Origin: Hyphomicrobium sp.
Lineage (GTDB): Bacteria; Pseudomonadota; Alphaproteobacteria; Rhizobiales; Hyphomicrobiaceae
Length of the DNA stretch: 44,619 bases
Direction: 5' to 3'
Assembly (NCBI GenBank): GCA_002928395.1
Contig: PEQZ01000008.1
Coordinates: 1 to 44,619 of the forward strand
Part shown: in pieces, positions 8,394 through 17,305 of the stretch
Layout of the letters: every line of letters starts with the position of its first letter
How positions within the stretch are numbered: position 1 is the stretch's first letter
Notes under the pieces: model-generated
Databases searched by the model: none
The model's input: the letters and a program-made list of their open reading frames with translations, nothing else
What the model was told of the DNA's origin: nothing
Program-made: the position numbers and the translations under genes

Positions 8394-9617
8394 ATGAACC
8401 AGCTGAACGTGGGCGAAATCAGGTCATTCGATGGCATCATCTGCGTCGGCGGCGAGGACTGGTGGTACCATAACCGAGGCCATTTCGATTTCCAGATCAT
8501 GCGACGGCTGGCGCGCGAGATGCCGGTGCTGTTCGTCAATTCTCTGGCAGTGCGGATGCCGAGCGTGACCGGCGACAGGCAGTTCGCCGAGCGCATCCAG
8601 CGCAAGCTCAAAAGCCTCGCGCGCGGCGTGGTCAACGTCGAGAATAAATTCTTCGTCTTCTCGCCGATGTCGGTTCCAGGCAGCACCGGCCAGAAGCTGA
8701 CGGGCTGGGCGCTGGCGCCCCAGATCAGATACGCGGCGGCGCGGGCCGGTATCCGACGTCCGGTGCTGTGGGTGCATTGCCCAGCCGGCGCGGCGCTGGT
8801 CGGCGAGATCGAGGCGTCGGCCGTGGTGATGCAACGTACCGACCGCTTCGAAGCCTTCCCCGAGGGCGACCCGGTGGTGCTCACGCGCCAGATCGCCGAA
8901 TTGAAGCGCGCATCCGATCTCGTCGTCTATGCGGCACCACATCTGATGCACGAGGAAGCGGGCGAGGTGAAGCGTCAGCTGCTGGTCACGCACGGCGTGG
9001 AGCTCGAGGCGTTCATTGCCGCGGGTGGTGCGGCGGGCGAGCGACCGGGCAAGGGGCCCGGCGACATCAGCTTCCTGCCCCGTCCGCGCGTCGGTTTCAT
9101 CGGCGGCATCGACGCGCACACATTCGATCCCGAGCTGTTCCTCGCGGTCGCCGCGCGCCTTCCGAAGGTGCAGTTCATCATGATCGGCGGCTGCTCGCTG
9201 CCGGATGACTGGTGCACGCTGCCGAACGTCAAGTTCACCGGGCGCAAACCATACGAGATGGTGGCCCGCTACATGGCGGCGATGGACGTGCTCATCATGC
9301 CGTGGAACCAGAGTGACTGGATCAAAGCCTGCAACCCGATCAAGCTGAAGGAGTACCTGGCGGTCGGCCGGCCGGTGGTGACGACGGACTTTGCAGCGCT
9401 CGACGGCTGGCGCGATTTGGTGCGCGTGGCGCGTGGCGCGGAGGAATTCGCGTCCGCGATCGAAGCCGCCCTCTCGACACCGTTCGATGTCGCGGCTGCG
9501 CGGCAGCGGGTTGCTCCCGAGAGCTGGGATGCGAAGGCGGCCCTGGTGCGGGATACCATTCTCGGTCTGGGCTTGCGCTTCGATGCGGCGGCCGCTCCCG
9601 CGCAATCGGTCGCCTGA
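8394..9617 (+). CDS. Family 1/4 glycosyltransferase
   Basis: This is a 407-residue GT-B enzyme acting at the inner-membrane face. The C-terminal half has the usual donor site region IKLKEYLAVGRPVV, with the Glu of the E-x7-E type motif, preceded by a Rossmann-like segment (PRVGFIGGIDAH). The N-terminal half opens with CVGGEDWWYHNRGHFDFQ, seen in TuaH-like transferases of exopolysaccharide loci. GAGG at 8384-8387 is correctly spaced for ATG 8394, not for ATG 8388 immediately after it. It is transcribed alone, divergent from the 8179 operon and convergent with the polymerase gene, with a palindrome between. Confidence 0.85.
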   Translation: MNQLNVGEIRSFDGIICVGGEDWWYHNRGHFDFQIMRRLAREMPVLFVNSLAVRMPSVTGDRQFAERIQRKLKSLARGVVNVENKFFVFSPMSVPGSTGQKLTGWALAPQIRYAAARAGIRRPVLWVHCPAGAALVGEIEASAVVMQRTDRFEAFPEGDPVVLTRQIAELKRASDLVVYAAPHLMHEEAGEVKRQLLVTHGVELEAFIAAGGAAGERPGKGPGDISFLPRPRVGFIGGIDAHTFDPELFLAVAARLPKVQFIMIGGCSLPDDWCTLPNVKFTGRKPYEMVARYMAAMDVLIMPWNQSDWIKACNPIKLKEYLAVGRPVVTTDFAALDGWRDLVRVARGAEEFASAIEAALSTPFDVAAARQRVAPESWDAKAALVRDTILGLGLRFDAAAAPAQSVA

Positions 9618-9651
9618 GCGGTCCGCGTGCAGAAGGCGCGGCTTCAATCCA

Positions 9652-9669
9652 CCTCTCCCAAGGGAGAGG
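9652..9669. repeat. CCTCTCCC palindrome, likely bidirectional terminator
   Basis: Eight-base arms CCTCTCCC and GGGAGAGG flank a central AA. It lies between the convergent glycosyltransferase (stop near 9617) and polymerase gene (stop at 9707). A related palindrome is cut by the right window edge. The element looks like a dispersed repeat and could end transcription from both sides. Confidence 0.7.
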
Positions 9670-9706
9670 CGGGACGGTGCGTCGACGCTGAATTGTGCCG
9701 CCAGCG

Positions 9707-11068
9707 TCAGCGCCGGCCGTGCAGCATCCGGTCGTATGGAAGCCCAGGGTGTGAGAACGCGCCTTCGGGAAGCGGCGCGCGGGGGCCGACCGAACCCCGA
9801 GATTTGAGGGCCTGTCGCTGGCTGGCCGAGACGATCGCCGGAGCGGCCGCCCGCCGCGGATCAGCCAAGGCGCCAGCAAGCCCGAGGAAGAAGAAGAAGT
9901 AGGCGTTGAGCACGTTCCAGTAGTGAACCGTGCAGCCGATCAAGCACATCGCGATCAGCGACATCATCCATCCCATCATGAGCTTGCGCAGCCGAAGATC
10001 CTGGCTCCGGCCAGCGCGCTTCACTGTGGCACGCGCCAAGAGAACAATGGCGAGCGCGAGGACCAGAAACGACGGGATGCCCTGGCGCATGGTGATGACG
10101 AGCCAGAACGCGTCGACGGTCGACGACACCATCCACCACGGACGCTCCCATTCGGCGAGCCCGATGCCGGTCCACGGGTTCGCCCAGACGTTGTTCAAGC
10201 CGTGCTCCCAGATCTGCAGCCGGTAGTAGCCGGTCCAGCTGTCGAAGGTCATGCCCGTTGCGATAAAGGCAATCGGCGAGCGGTTCGAGAACATCGAGGC
10301 GCCGATGTAGAGTCCGGTGAGCGCGACCATGGTCAAGGTGGTGCGCGAGGGAACCGCGCGGGTCGACTTTTCCCAGACGATCATCGCGCATTGCAGCCCG
10401 AGACACAGAAGCGGTGCCGAAGACAGGCCAAGAATTGTCGCGAACAACAGGAACAGAGCCCGCTTTCGGGCCGATGTCGATTGGCGATCGGCATAGCAGA
10501 ACAGCGCAAGCATCGCGGCGCAGAAGGTGCCGTAGTGGATCGGGTGGTCGAAGGTGCCGTAGGCGCGGGTCAGACCCACGCGGGTTTCCAAGCCGGTCGG
10601 GTGCACGTAGCCGGTGACGCTGGCCAGAAAATCGTGGACGAACAGTTGTCCGAGCAGTGTCTCCGGAAGGGCGATGACCATCGCCACGACGATCGCCGCG
10701 AACATCACTTTCAAGGCACCGAGAAACGTCTCGAGATCGCGGACGAAGGCGCGAGCAACGAGGTAGCCGCCGGTACTCTCGAGCGCGAGCGAGCCGCCGT
10801 AGACCAAACCCTCGTGTCCGTCAGCATGATGAATGAAAACGCCAACGGTCATCGCCCCGAAGGCAACGATCAAGAGGTCGAACAACCGCACGCGGACATC
10901 GGAGGTGCTGACCAGCCGCCACACGGCGAGAGGGAACAGGATGATGAGAGCGACACGGTGCGGCGGCAGCCGCAAGCCTTCGACGTAGAGCGACAGCTCC
11001 GTCGGGCATAGGAAGCTCAGGATGACGAGGATCACCGGCACCGGGGCCGCCGGCAGGGCACGCGACAT
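9707..11068 (-). CDS. O-antigen ligase/polymerase family protein (Wzy-like)
   Basis: This is a 453-residue inner-membrane protein with about 10-12 hydrophobic segments. Its large periplasmic loop, near residues 270-310, carries GIGLAEWERPW, typical of the Wzy_C/O-antigen ligase family. In an exopolysaccharide locus such a protein normally joins repeat units at the periplasmic face, under control of the co-polymerase. It follows the initiating sugar transferase by about 100 bases on the same strand. Polymerase is preferred over ligase because of the context (flippase, co-polymerase and export lipoprotein, no lipid A core genes). Polymerases and ligases cannot be separated by sequence alone. 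Confidence 0.85.
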   Translation of the reverse strand: MSRALPAAPVPVILVILSFLCPTELSLYVEGLRLPPHRVALIILFPLAVWRLVSTSDVRVRLFDLLIVAFGAMTVGVFIHHADGHEGLVYGGSLALESTGGYLVARAFVRDLETFLGALKVMFAAIVVAMVIALPETLLGQLFVHDFLASVTGYVHPTGLETRVGLTRAYGTFDHPIHYGTFCAAMLALFCYADRQSTSARKRALFLLFATILGLSSAPLLCLGLQCAMIVWEKSTRAVPSRTTLTMVALTGLYIGASMFSNRSPIAFIATGMTFDSWTGYYRLQIWEHGLNNVWANPWTGIGLAEWERPWWMVSSTVDAFWLVITMRQGIPSFLVLALAIVLLARATVKRAGRSQDLRLRKLMMGWMMSLIAMCLIGCTVHYWNVLNAYFFFFLGLAGALADPRRAAAPAIVSASQRQALKSRGSVGPRAPLPEGAFSHPGLPYDRMLHGRR

Positions 11069-11170
11069 GTTTTCAGCTCTCGATCTAAGGCGCCTTCTGG
11101 GTCGGCGCTTTGCCGCAACTCTCCTCTATCCAGGTTCCGTAAGACGCCCTTGAAATACTGGCCGACGGGT

Positions 11171-12649
11171 TCAGTTCGCGTTCTTGCCAGAGATGACTGC
11201 GCCGAGTGTCTGGCACAGGATTTTGAGATCGAGACCTAGTGACCATGTCTTGATGTAATGAATGTCGTGCTCGACCCTGGATTTTATCTTCGCGGTCGTG
11301 CTGGTCTCGCCACGACAGCCTTTGACCTGGGCAAGGCCCGTGATGCCGGGTTTGACCTGATGGCGCGCGGCATACTCCTCCAGCTTTTGGCTGAACTCGT
11401 CGTCGTGGACCAGCGCATGCGGTCGCGGGCCCACCAGGCTCATCTCGCCGCGCAGCACATTCCACAGTTGCGGCAGCTCGTCGAGGCTGGATCGCCGGAG
11501 CCACTTTCCGACGCGGGTAATGCGGGGATCCATGGCGGAGGCCTGGCGCACGTCGTCGCCGTCTTCCATCACCGTCATGGTGCGGAACTTGAACACTTCG
11601 AACACCTTGTGGTTCAATCCGCGGCGCTTCTGGGTGAACAGGATCGGACCCGGGCTGTCCAAGCGGATGGCGAGTGCGATGATCGGCAGCAGCGGCAGTG
11701 TGATCAGCACGAAAAGCATGCAAAGCACGTAATCCTCGAGCGTCTTGATCACCGGGCCCCAGTCCGAGAATGGCTTGGATTTGACATCCAAAAGGCCGAC
11801 GGGGCCGAGGCTCGACACGGCGTGGGCCTGGGTCTCTCCGACGAGGTCGGACGCAATGTGCGTGACAATGTGGACGCTCACCGGCAGCTGTTCGAGCTTG
11901 CGGACGACGTCGGCCATGCGGCGGTCGGCGGCCTGGGGCAGGGCGACGATAATCTGGTCGATCTTGTCTTCGCGTGCGGCCTTGATCAGGTCGTCGAGCT
12001 TGCCATTGACAGTCAGACCTTCGGGGTCGACGCGATCGTCGCCCATACGGTCGTCGTAGACACCGGCGAAGTGGACGCCGAGGCTCTTGTCCGTCAGGTG
12101 CTCCTTGACCCGGCGGGCGATTGCGCCGGCACCGAACACGGCGATGTGCTGTTCGAAGCGGCCGTCAGCCGTGAATTTCGAAAGCAACGCTTGCGCCGAG
12201 AGCCGAACGAGAAGGATCAAGGTGAAACTCGCCGACAGCCAGGCGGCATACCAGATCCACATGTGCACATTGCGCATGGCCTGTGGCAAGCAAAGGCCGA
12301 GCACACCCAGGATGCCGATCAGCAACGCTGCCAGCAGCCGCGCCGGATCCTGGGGGAAATCGTGCATTTTGCGGGTGTCGTACAATCCCCAGTACCGGAG
12401 ACAGACCTGCACCAGGAAGGCGGCGACCATGATCGACTGCAGGACCAGGGTCCAATCGAGATTGACGCCACCGTAGACATTGTAGATCCAGGCCGGAAGA
12501 ACGCCGGCGATCATTACCGCGATCATGTCCGCCAGGGCGACCATATCGGCGGCGATGCGGCGCGACCAACGCGATTTGACGGGATGGTCCTGTCCTGGAG
12601 CCGAGAGCCGGGTTTCGGTCGTTGCGTCCACTACGGTCGATACTGCCAT
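11171..12649 (-). CDS. Undecaprenyl-phosphate glucose/galactose phosphotransferase
   Basis: This 492-residue enzyme transfers a sugar-1-phosphate to undecaprenyl phosphate, the first step of repeat-unit assembly. Four or five N-terminal membrane helices are followed by a CoA-binding-like cytoplasmic domain (AVFGAGAIARRV). A further hydrophobic hairpin precedes the bacterial sugar transferase domain. That domain shows FEVFKFRTM, SLDELPQLWNVLRGEMSLVG with PRP, and VKPGITGLAQV, all hallmarks of the WcaJ/PssZ type. ATG 12649 is preferred over a start eight codons upstream because GGTGG precedes it. The sugar is usually glucose or galactose in this family. Confidence 0.93.
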   Translation of the reverse strand: MAVSTVVDATTETRLSAPGQDHPVKSRWSRRIAADMVALADMIAVMIAGVLPAWIYNVYGGVNLDWTLVLQSIMVAAFLVQVCLRYWGLYDTRKMHDFPQDPARLLAALLIGILGVLGLCLPQAMRNVHMWIWYAAWLSASFTLILLVRLSAQALLSKFTADGRFEQHIAVFGAGAIARRVKEHLTDKSLGVHFAGVYDDRMGDDRVDPEGLTVNGKLDDLIKAAREDKIDQIIVALPQAADRRMADVVRKLEQLPVSVHIVTHIASDLVGETQAHAVSSLGPVGLLDVKSKPFSDWGPVIKTLEDYVLCMLFVLITLPLLPIIALAIRLDSPGPILFTQKRRGLNHKVFEVFKFRTMTVMEDGDDVRQASAMDPRITRVGKWLRRSSLDELPQLWNVLRGEMSLVGPRPHALVHDDEFSQKLEEYAARHQVKPGITGLAQVKGCRGETSTTAKIKSRVEHDIHYIKTWSLGLDLKILCQTLGAVISGKNAN

Positions 12650-12786
12650 TGTCCACCCACGCGCTCGGCACAACCGCGCCAGCCTACACCCTCAACGTGT
12701 TCGAGTAGACCGCAACAATCTGAATTTTGGCTGAAAACAAATGAGAAAAATCGCAGCGTCAACCATTTGGCCGCGGCCCGCCGTGT

Positions 12787-15069
12787 TCACGCGGCGTGAC
12801 GACCCGTCAAGCTCTGACGGCCGGCGCCGCCGAGGCCCGAGCCGAGCGATCGCGAGTCCTCGATGATGGCTGGGTCGACCTCGGTCATCACCACGCCAAC
12901 GACTTTGCGGTGATTGAAGCCGAGGCTTTTCAGAGCTCGCTTGGCCAGTTGCTTCGGCGTGCGCCGCCACGTCATGACAAAGACGATCTGGTCGGCGTGA
13001 TCGGCCAGCACGCGTCCGTCGATGACCGGCAGTAGCGGCGGGCTGTGGATGACGATGGTGTCGAACTGGCGCTTCAAGTTGTCGAACGTCGTTCCGAGGG
13101 CCGGAGAAGCGATCAGTTCGGCGCTGGAAAGGTGCGAAGGTAGCGGCCCGTTGGCCGGCAGGAAGTGGAGGCCGGTGCGGCTATCGCGCAGTATTGCCGC
13201 TTCGACCGGAAGACCGGTGGCCAGGGCTTCGAGCAACCCGGTTGGCCGCCCCCCGGCGAGTTCGCGCGTCAGGTTTGCGCGCCGGAGATCGCCATCGATC
13301 AGCAATACACGCTGTCCGGTTACGGCATAGTGGTGGGCAAGGTTTGACGCGATCACGCTCGAGCCTTCGCCCGGAAGGCTCGATGCGATCTGGATGAGGC
13401 GAGCCGAGCCGTGGGTGCGGCGAACGTCGATCTCTCGCCGCGCGCCACGGATTGCCTCGGCGTAGATGCCGGACGGCTCGGCAATCACCATCCGGATCGA
13501 TCGCATGCGGTCGAAGGCTTCGCCCGGCGCCACGGCCCACGGCACCGACGACAGGTGGGCCAAGTCGAACACGCGCTCGACGTCTTCCGGCCGGCCGATG
13601 CCGGACGTCGCGAACTCGAGGATCATCACGAGAGCCAGCCCGGCCATCAGGCCGCCGATGAGTGCCAGCAGCGTGGTCTGCTTGCGGTTGGGCGCTGCCG
13701 GGAAAAGCGGAACGTCGGCATGCTCGATGATGCGGCTGTCGGCGAGCTGCAGATCTTGCGTCTCGTTGGTCTGCTTGAACCGCGATAGAAGAGCCTCGAA
13801 CAGTTGCTTGCTGGTCGCGGCCTCGCGCTGCAGTTCCTTGAGATGGACAGTGGCATCCTTGGAGACGACCTGCTGCTCCTTCAGGGTATCGAGGTTTGCC
13901 GTGAGCTGTCGCTCGCGGTTTTCGGCCACTTCGAGTTCGTTTTTCAGATTTGTGACAAGCCGTTCTATTTCGGCGGCGAGCTGGGCTTCCGCATCCGCGA
14001 CCTCCGCCCGGACCTTCTGCATTTCCGGGTGGCGCGGGCCGTACTTCGTCGCAAGCTCGGCCTCATGGCGCGTCGCCTTGGCGAACTGCTCCTTCATCAG
14101 GCGCACCGTATGGCTCTGCAAGACATCGGCGGTCGCGCCGCCGTTGTCCCCCCGCTTGCGCAGCTTCTGGCCTTGCTCGTACTTGGCGCGTGCTTCGCTC
14201 GTGGCATTCCGAGAGACGACCGTCTGCTCCATCAGACGGGCGAGCTGCTTTTCAGACAGGATCTGGCCTTCGGTGTCGAAGATATTGTTTTCGGCCTTGT
14301 ACTTCTCCACCTTGTGCTCGGCGTCCGCGACCTTCGACTTCAGCTGTTCGAGTTTTTGCTCGAGCAAGCCGCTGGCGTGGCCGGCGGAGCGCTGTTTGGA
14401 GGCCAGCTGCTCTTGGATGTAGACGTCGGCGATGGCATTGGCGATCTTCGCAGCCTTGACCGGATCGCCGGCGGAAAACCGGATATTGATCAACAGTGTG
14501 CTGCGCACTCGGCCAACCCGCAAACGCTCGGAGAAGGCGACGGCCACCTCGTCCCGCTCTGGTTCGCGTAGGCCTGGCTGGTCGGGGGCGATGAGGCTCG
14601 CGATCGGATCCCTGCGCGTATTGAGACGGGCTGCGGCCTCACTCTGATTCTTGGTATTTTCATCCAGCAGGAACTCGAAGCCGAGGGTGTTCAGCAATCG
14701 CCTCAGATGAGATACGCGCTCGAATTCGGGGTCCTCGCGCAGCTTCAACAGATCGATGACCTTGATCGCGATGCTGCGGGATCGGAGAATTTCGACCTCG
14801 CTTTCGACGGTTGCCGCGTCCGCCTTCAGTTCCGAGACGACACTTTCAAGATTCGAGATCGTTTTCTTGCGCGGGTCGATCTGCACCACGGACGACGCGT
14901 CGAAACGGTCCGGCATCATTTGTGTAACACCGGCACCGAGCGCTCCGAACGCAAGGGCTGCCACAACCGGCAACTTCCAGCGGCGCCTGAGCGCGGACAG
15001 AATTCGGTCGAGGCTAGGGCCACCGCCCCCCCCGTCCATCTGTTCTGAATCTAGTCCGGCCCCGTACAT
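12787..15069 (-). CDS. ExoP/Wzc-like co-polymerase with degenerate kinase domain
   Basis: This is a 760-residue inner-membrane protein that sets chain length and couples polymerisation to export. It has an N-terminal Wzz domain with a first helix near residues 34-52. A long periplasmic coiled-coil region (about 200-430) carries GNVR-type features, a second helix lies near 460-480, and a CpsD-like ATPase domain follows from about 540. The Walker A site reads PGEGSSV at 566-572, so Ser570 stands where Lys is required. Walker A-prime (LLIDGDLRR, 589-597) is intact, but Walker B reads IVIHSPP with His675 in place of Asp. The C terminus lacks the tyrosine cluster of Wzc. Autokinase activity is therefore unlikely (inference), while the co-polymerase role may remain. 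Confidence 0.92.
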   Translation of the reverse strand: MYGAGLDSEQMDGGGGGPSLDRILSALRRRWKLPVVAALAFGALGAGVTQMMPDRFDASSVVQIDPRKKTISNLESVVSELKADAATVESEVEILRSRSIAIKVIDLLKLREDPEFERVSHLRRLLNTLGFEFLLDENTKNQSEAAARLNTRRDPIASLIAPDQPGLREPERDEVAVAFSERLRVGRVRSTLLINIRFSAGDPVKAAKIANAIADVYIQEQLASKQRSAGHASGLLEQKLEQLKSKVADAEHKVEKYKAENNIFDTEGQILSEKQLARLMEQTVVSRNATSEARAKYEQGQKLRKRGDNGGATADVLQSHTVRLMKEQFAKATRHEAELATKYGPRHPEMQKVRAEVADAEAQLAAEIERLVTNLKNELEVAENRERQLTANLDTLKEQQVVSKDATVHLKELQREAATSKQLFEALLSRFKQTNETQDLQLADSRIIEHADVPLFPAAPNRKQTTLLALIGGLMAGLALVMILEFATSGIGRPEDVERVFDLAHLSSVPWAVAPGEAFDRMRSIRMVIAEPSGIYAEAIRGARREIDVRRTHGSARLIQIASSLPGEGSSVIASNLAHHYAVTGQRVLLIDGDLRRANLTRELAGGRPTGLLEALATGLPVEAAILRDSRTGLHFLPANGPLPSHLSSAELIASPALGTTFDNLKRQFDTIVIHSPPLLPVIDGRVLADHADQIVFVMTWRRTPKQLAKRALKSLGFNHRKVVGVVMTEVDPAIIEDSRSLGSGLGGAGRQSLTGRHAA

Positions 15070-15093
15070 TCTAGGGTTTTCTTTTCGCTAGCT

Positions 15094-16482
15094 CTAGAAA
15101 CGCAGTTTCGCGCCAATCGTGAATCGGTTGCGGGTCACGTCGAATTCATCCTCATTCGAATCACGACTGAGATGTTCGTACCCAAAGGTAAACAGCCAGT
15201 TCTTCGTGTGGTAGTAGTCCAGACCGATCTTCGCGCTCCACGAGCGGTCCTCTCGCGAAACCCCAATGAAGTCGGCGGCCTTGACCTCACCACCGAGTGT
15301 CAGCACCAGATTGTGATAAAGCTCGTAGTCGATTTGGGCGCGGACCAGGCTTTCAACGCGCCCACCCGTCTCACTGCCGATCCGATCGTCGATCGCGCGC
15401 GAGACTGTTCCCGTTATCGTCATCCGTTGCGTCGCCAACCACTGCACGTTGCCTTCGATCAGCGACGACGCGATGCTGTCGATGCTGGCCTGTTCGTACT
15501 CCCGGATGCCGTATCCGCCGAGGAGCCGCCAGCGCAGGATCGGGTTGGTTTCGAATGCGATGCCGGCAATCGCTTCGTAGCCGATACCGTCGTAGTCGGT
15601 GGTTCCGTCGCCGCGATTCCATTGCCGAAGCGCGCGGATCCTGCCGACCAACTCGTAGCCTGGCGAAATTCGGTAACCGAGCTTGAGTTGCGTGCTGAGC
15701 ATATCGAGGTCGCGGGAGTCCTGATCGAGCCTCGCGCCGGAACCCGAGATCGTGTCGTCGTAGTCCCACTGCTCGAAGCCCGCCGACACCGTGCCGTAAA
15801 GCCGGCCGACATCGCGGGTAAATCCGGAAATGACGCGGGTATGCCGGATAGCGACGGGTTCACGGGCATCGCGTGGACTTTCGACGTCGTTGCGTTCCTC
15901 GTGCTCGAGAGCGGCAAGCGCGTTCACAGAGAGAGTGTGGGCATGGTCGAAATGGAGAGCGCCGTCGACGTTGGCGTTGACGTTCGCGTAGTCCTGGTCG
16001 GTCGCTGCGAGATAGTTGACGATCTTGCCGCCGAGCGACAGGTCGAGCACGTGCCGCGGCAACTGCGACTGAAAGCGGAGCCGGGGCGCAAGTTCGGTGC
16101 GGAAGTCCGATACCTTGTCCTGGTTGGTCGCGAAGATGTTGTCGTCGTAGACGACCGCGGTCCCGATCGTTGGAAAAATCATGTAGTTGCCAGCGCGGAT
16201 CCCGTCTGGCTGGGATTCCTTGCGGTCGCGGTCGGCGATCCGCTCGGCGCCATACTTCTTGGAGTTGTCGTAGGTCCTGAGCCTGTCGCGACTGGCGACC
16301 GTCTCGGTAATCAGACCACCGTCGCTGTCGAGATCGAGCGCACGGGCGGGCTCCGGCAAGAGGTTGATGGCAGCCGTGGCCGCGGTCGCGCCGGCAAGCA
16401 TCGGCATCACGCGCCGCGAGGGCCGTGACGTGACACCGGAATACTTGTTGTGTGCGGACAAGTTGTTGGACCGAATGGACAA
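15094..16482 (-). CDS. Outer-membrane beta-barrel protein of the exopolysaccharide locus
   Basis: This is a 462-residue exported protein. A basic N-terminal stretch followed by a hydrophobic Ala-rich segment ends in PARALDLD, a likely signal cleavage site after ARA. The mature part alternates polar and hydrophobic residues and ends in a Phe-terminated strand (FTIGAKLRF), as outer-membrane barrels do. It resembles the putative porin family found beside wza/exoF genes in alphaproteobacteria and may form or assist the outer-membrane exit. The start appears to be TTG at 16482, five bases after the upstream gene, which is unusual. The first in-frame ATG (about 25 codons later) would shorten the signal peptide. 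Confidence 0.82.
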   Translation of the reverse strand: MSIRSNNLSAHNKYSGVTSRPSRRVMPMLAGATAATAAINLLPEPARALDLDSDGGLITETVASRDRLRTYDNSKKYGAERIADRDRKESQPDGIRAGNYMIFPTIGTAVVYDDNIFATNQDKVSDFRTELAPRLRFQSQLPRHVLDLSLGGKIVNYLAATDQDYANVNANVDGALHFDHAHTLSVNALAALEHEERNDVESPRDAREPVAIRHTRVISGFTRDVGRLYGTVSAGFEQWDYDDTISGSGARLDQDSRDLDMLSTQLKLGYRISPGYELVGRIRALRQWNRGDGTTDYDGIGYEAIAGIAFETNPILRWRLLGGYGIREYEQASIDSIASSLIEGNVQWLATQRMTITGTVSRAIDDRIGSETGGRVESLVRAQIDYELYHNLVLTLGGEVKAADFIGVSREDRSWSAKIGLDYYHTKNWLFTFGYEHLSRDSNEDEFDVTRNRFTIGAKLRF

Positions 16483-16487
16483 TTTTC

Positions 16488-17093
16488 TTAGAAGAAGCGC
16501 TCGGGAATGCGGATGTTGTCACCCGGCAGGACCGGGAGATCGGAAGGCAGCGGCAGCCGTTCTTCCTGCCCGCCCTCCCGGACGAGCAACAGGTAGCCTT
16601 GCTGAGCGCGGTAGGTGTAGCCGCCGGCGATAGCGATAGCGATGGCGTCGCGGAAGGAAAGTCCGTTCTTGAAGGCGAACTCGCCGCCGCTTCGGACTTC
16701 GCCGTGAATGTAGATCGGGCGGAAATTCAGAACCTCGACATTGACCTTCGGATTCTTCAGGTAGCCTTCGGCCAGGCGCCGGGCGATCGTGTCTCTGAGT
16801 TCGGAGAGCATTTTGCCCTTGGCCGGCACCTCGCCAATGAGCGGCAGCGCGACCTGACCCGAAGCATTGATTTCGACCTGGCTCGACAGGTTATCCTCGC
16901 CGAAGACCGTGATCTTGAGCTTGTCGCCGACGCCGAGCCGGAACGTGCGATTGACCCGGGGGTCGCCGTTCTTGGTGGCATAGTTCGGCGTGGTGTAGAT
17001 GCCGGGATCGGCGCAAGCGGTCGCGAGCACCGCGACCGAGCAGGCCAGGATCAGGATGCGGCTCGACAAGTCGAGAATTCGACTCACAGGCAT
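16488..17093 (-). CDS. Polysaccharide export lipoprotein (Wza/ExoF/GumB-like)
   Basis: This is a 201-residue periplasmic or outer-membrane lipoprotein. The signal peptide ends in a lipobox (LATAC) with Cys27 as the probable lipid-bearing residue. The Poly_export domain follows, with RLGVGDKLKITVFGEDNLS and IEASGQVALPLIGEV-like features, then an SLBB segment (YIHGEVRSGGEF). At about 200 residues it is the short GumB/ExoF type without the C-terminal helix that lets E. coli Wza form its own outer-membrane pore. That fits with the adjacent barrel protein supplying the channel (inference). It is the first gene of the export operon and is divergent from the methyltransferase. Confidence 0.92.
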   Translation of the reverse strand: MPVSRILDLSSRILILACSVAVLATACADPGIYTTPNYATKNGDPRVNRTFRLGVGDKLKITVFGEDNLSSQVEINASGQVALPLIGEVPAKGKMLSELRDTIARRLAEGYLKNPKVNVEVLNFRPIYIHGEVRSGGEFAFKNGLSFRDAIAIAIAGGYTYRAQQGYLLLVREGGQEERLPLPSDLPVLPGDNIRIPERFF

Positions 17094-17305
17094 GGTTTGT
17101 CACGCTTTTACAACAACGAACCAACTGGGCGCGAGGCCCCAGACGGACCTCACCCTCACCCGATAGAAAACGCTGAAAACGGTAAATGCGGGATTAAGCG
17201 CACACACGAAATTCGAGTGGATTGCCGCCATCCTGCAAACAACAGTGTTGTTAGCTCCCTATTGAGGGTCCGCTGTTAGCGTCATTGCGAACTGCAAACT
17301 GCTTG

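Noticed and set aside
11258-12799. 513-codon plus-strand open frame opposite the initiating sugar transferase
   Set aside because: No membrane or enzyme pattern; the opposite strand encodes a clear WcaJ-type protein.
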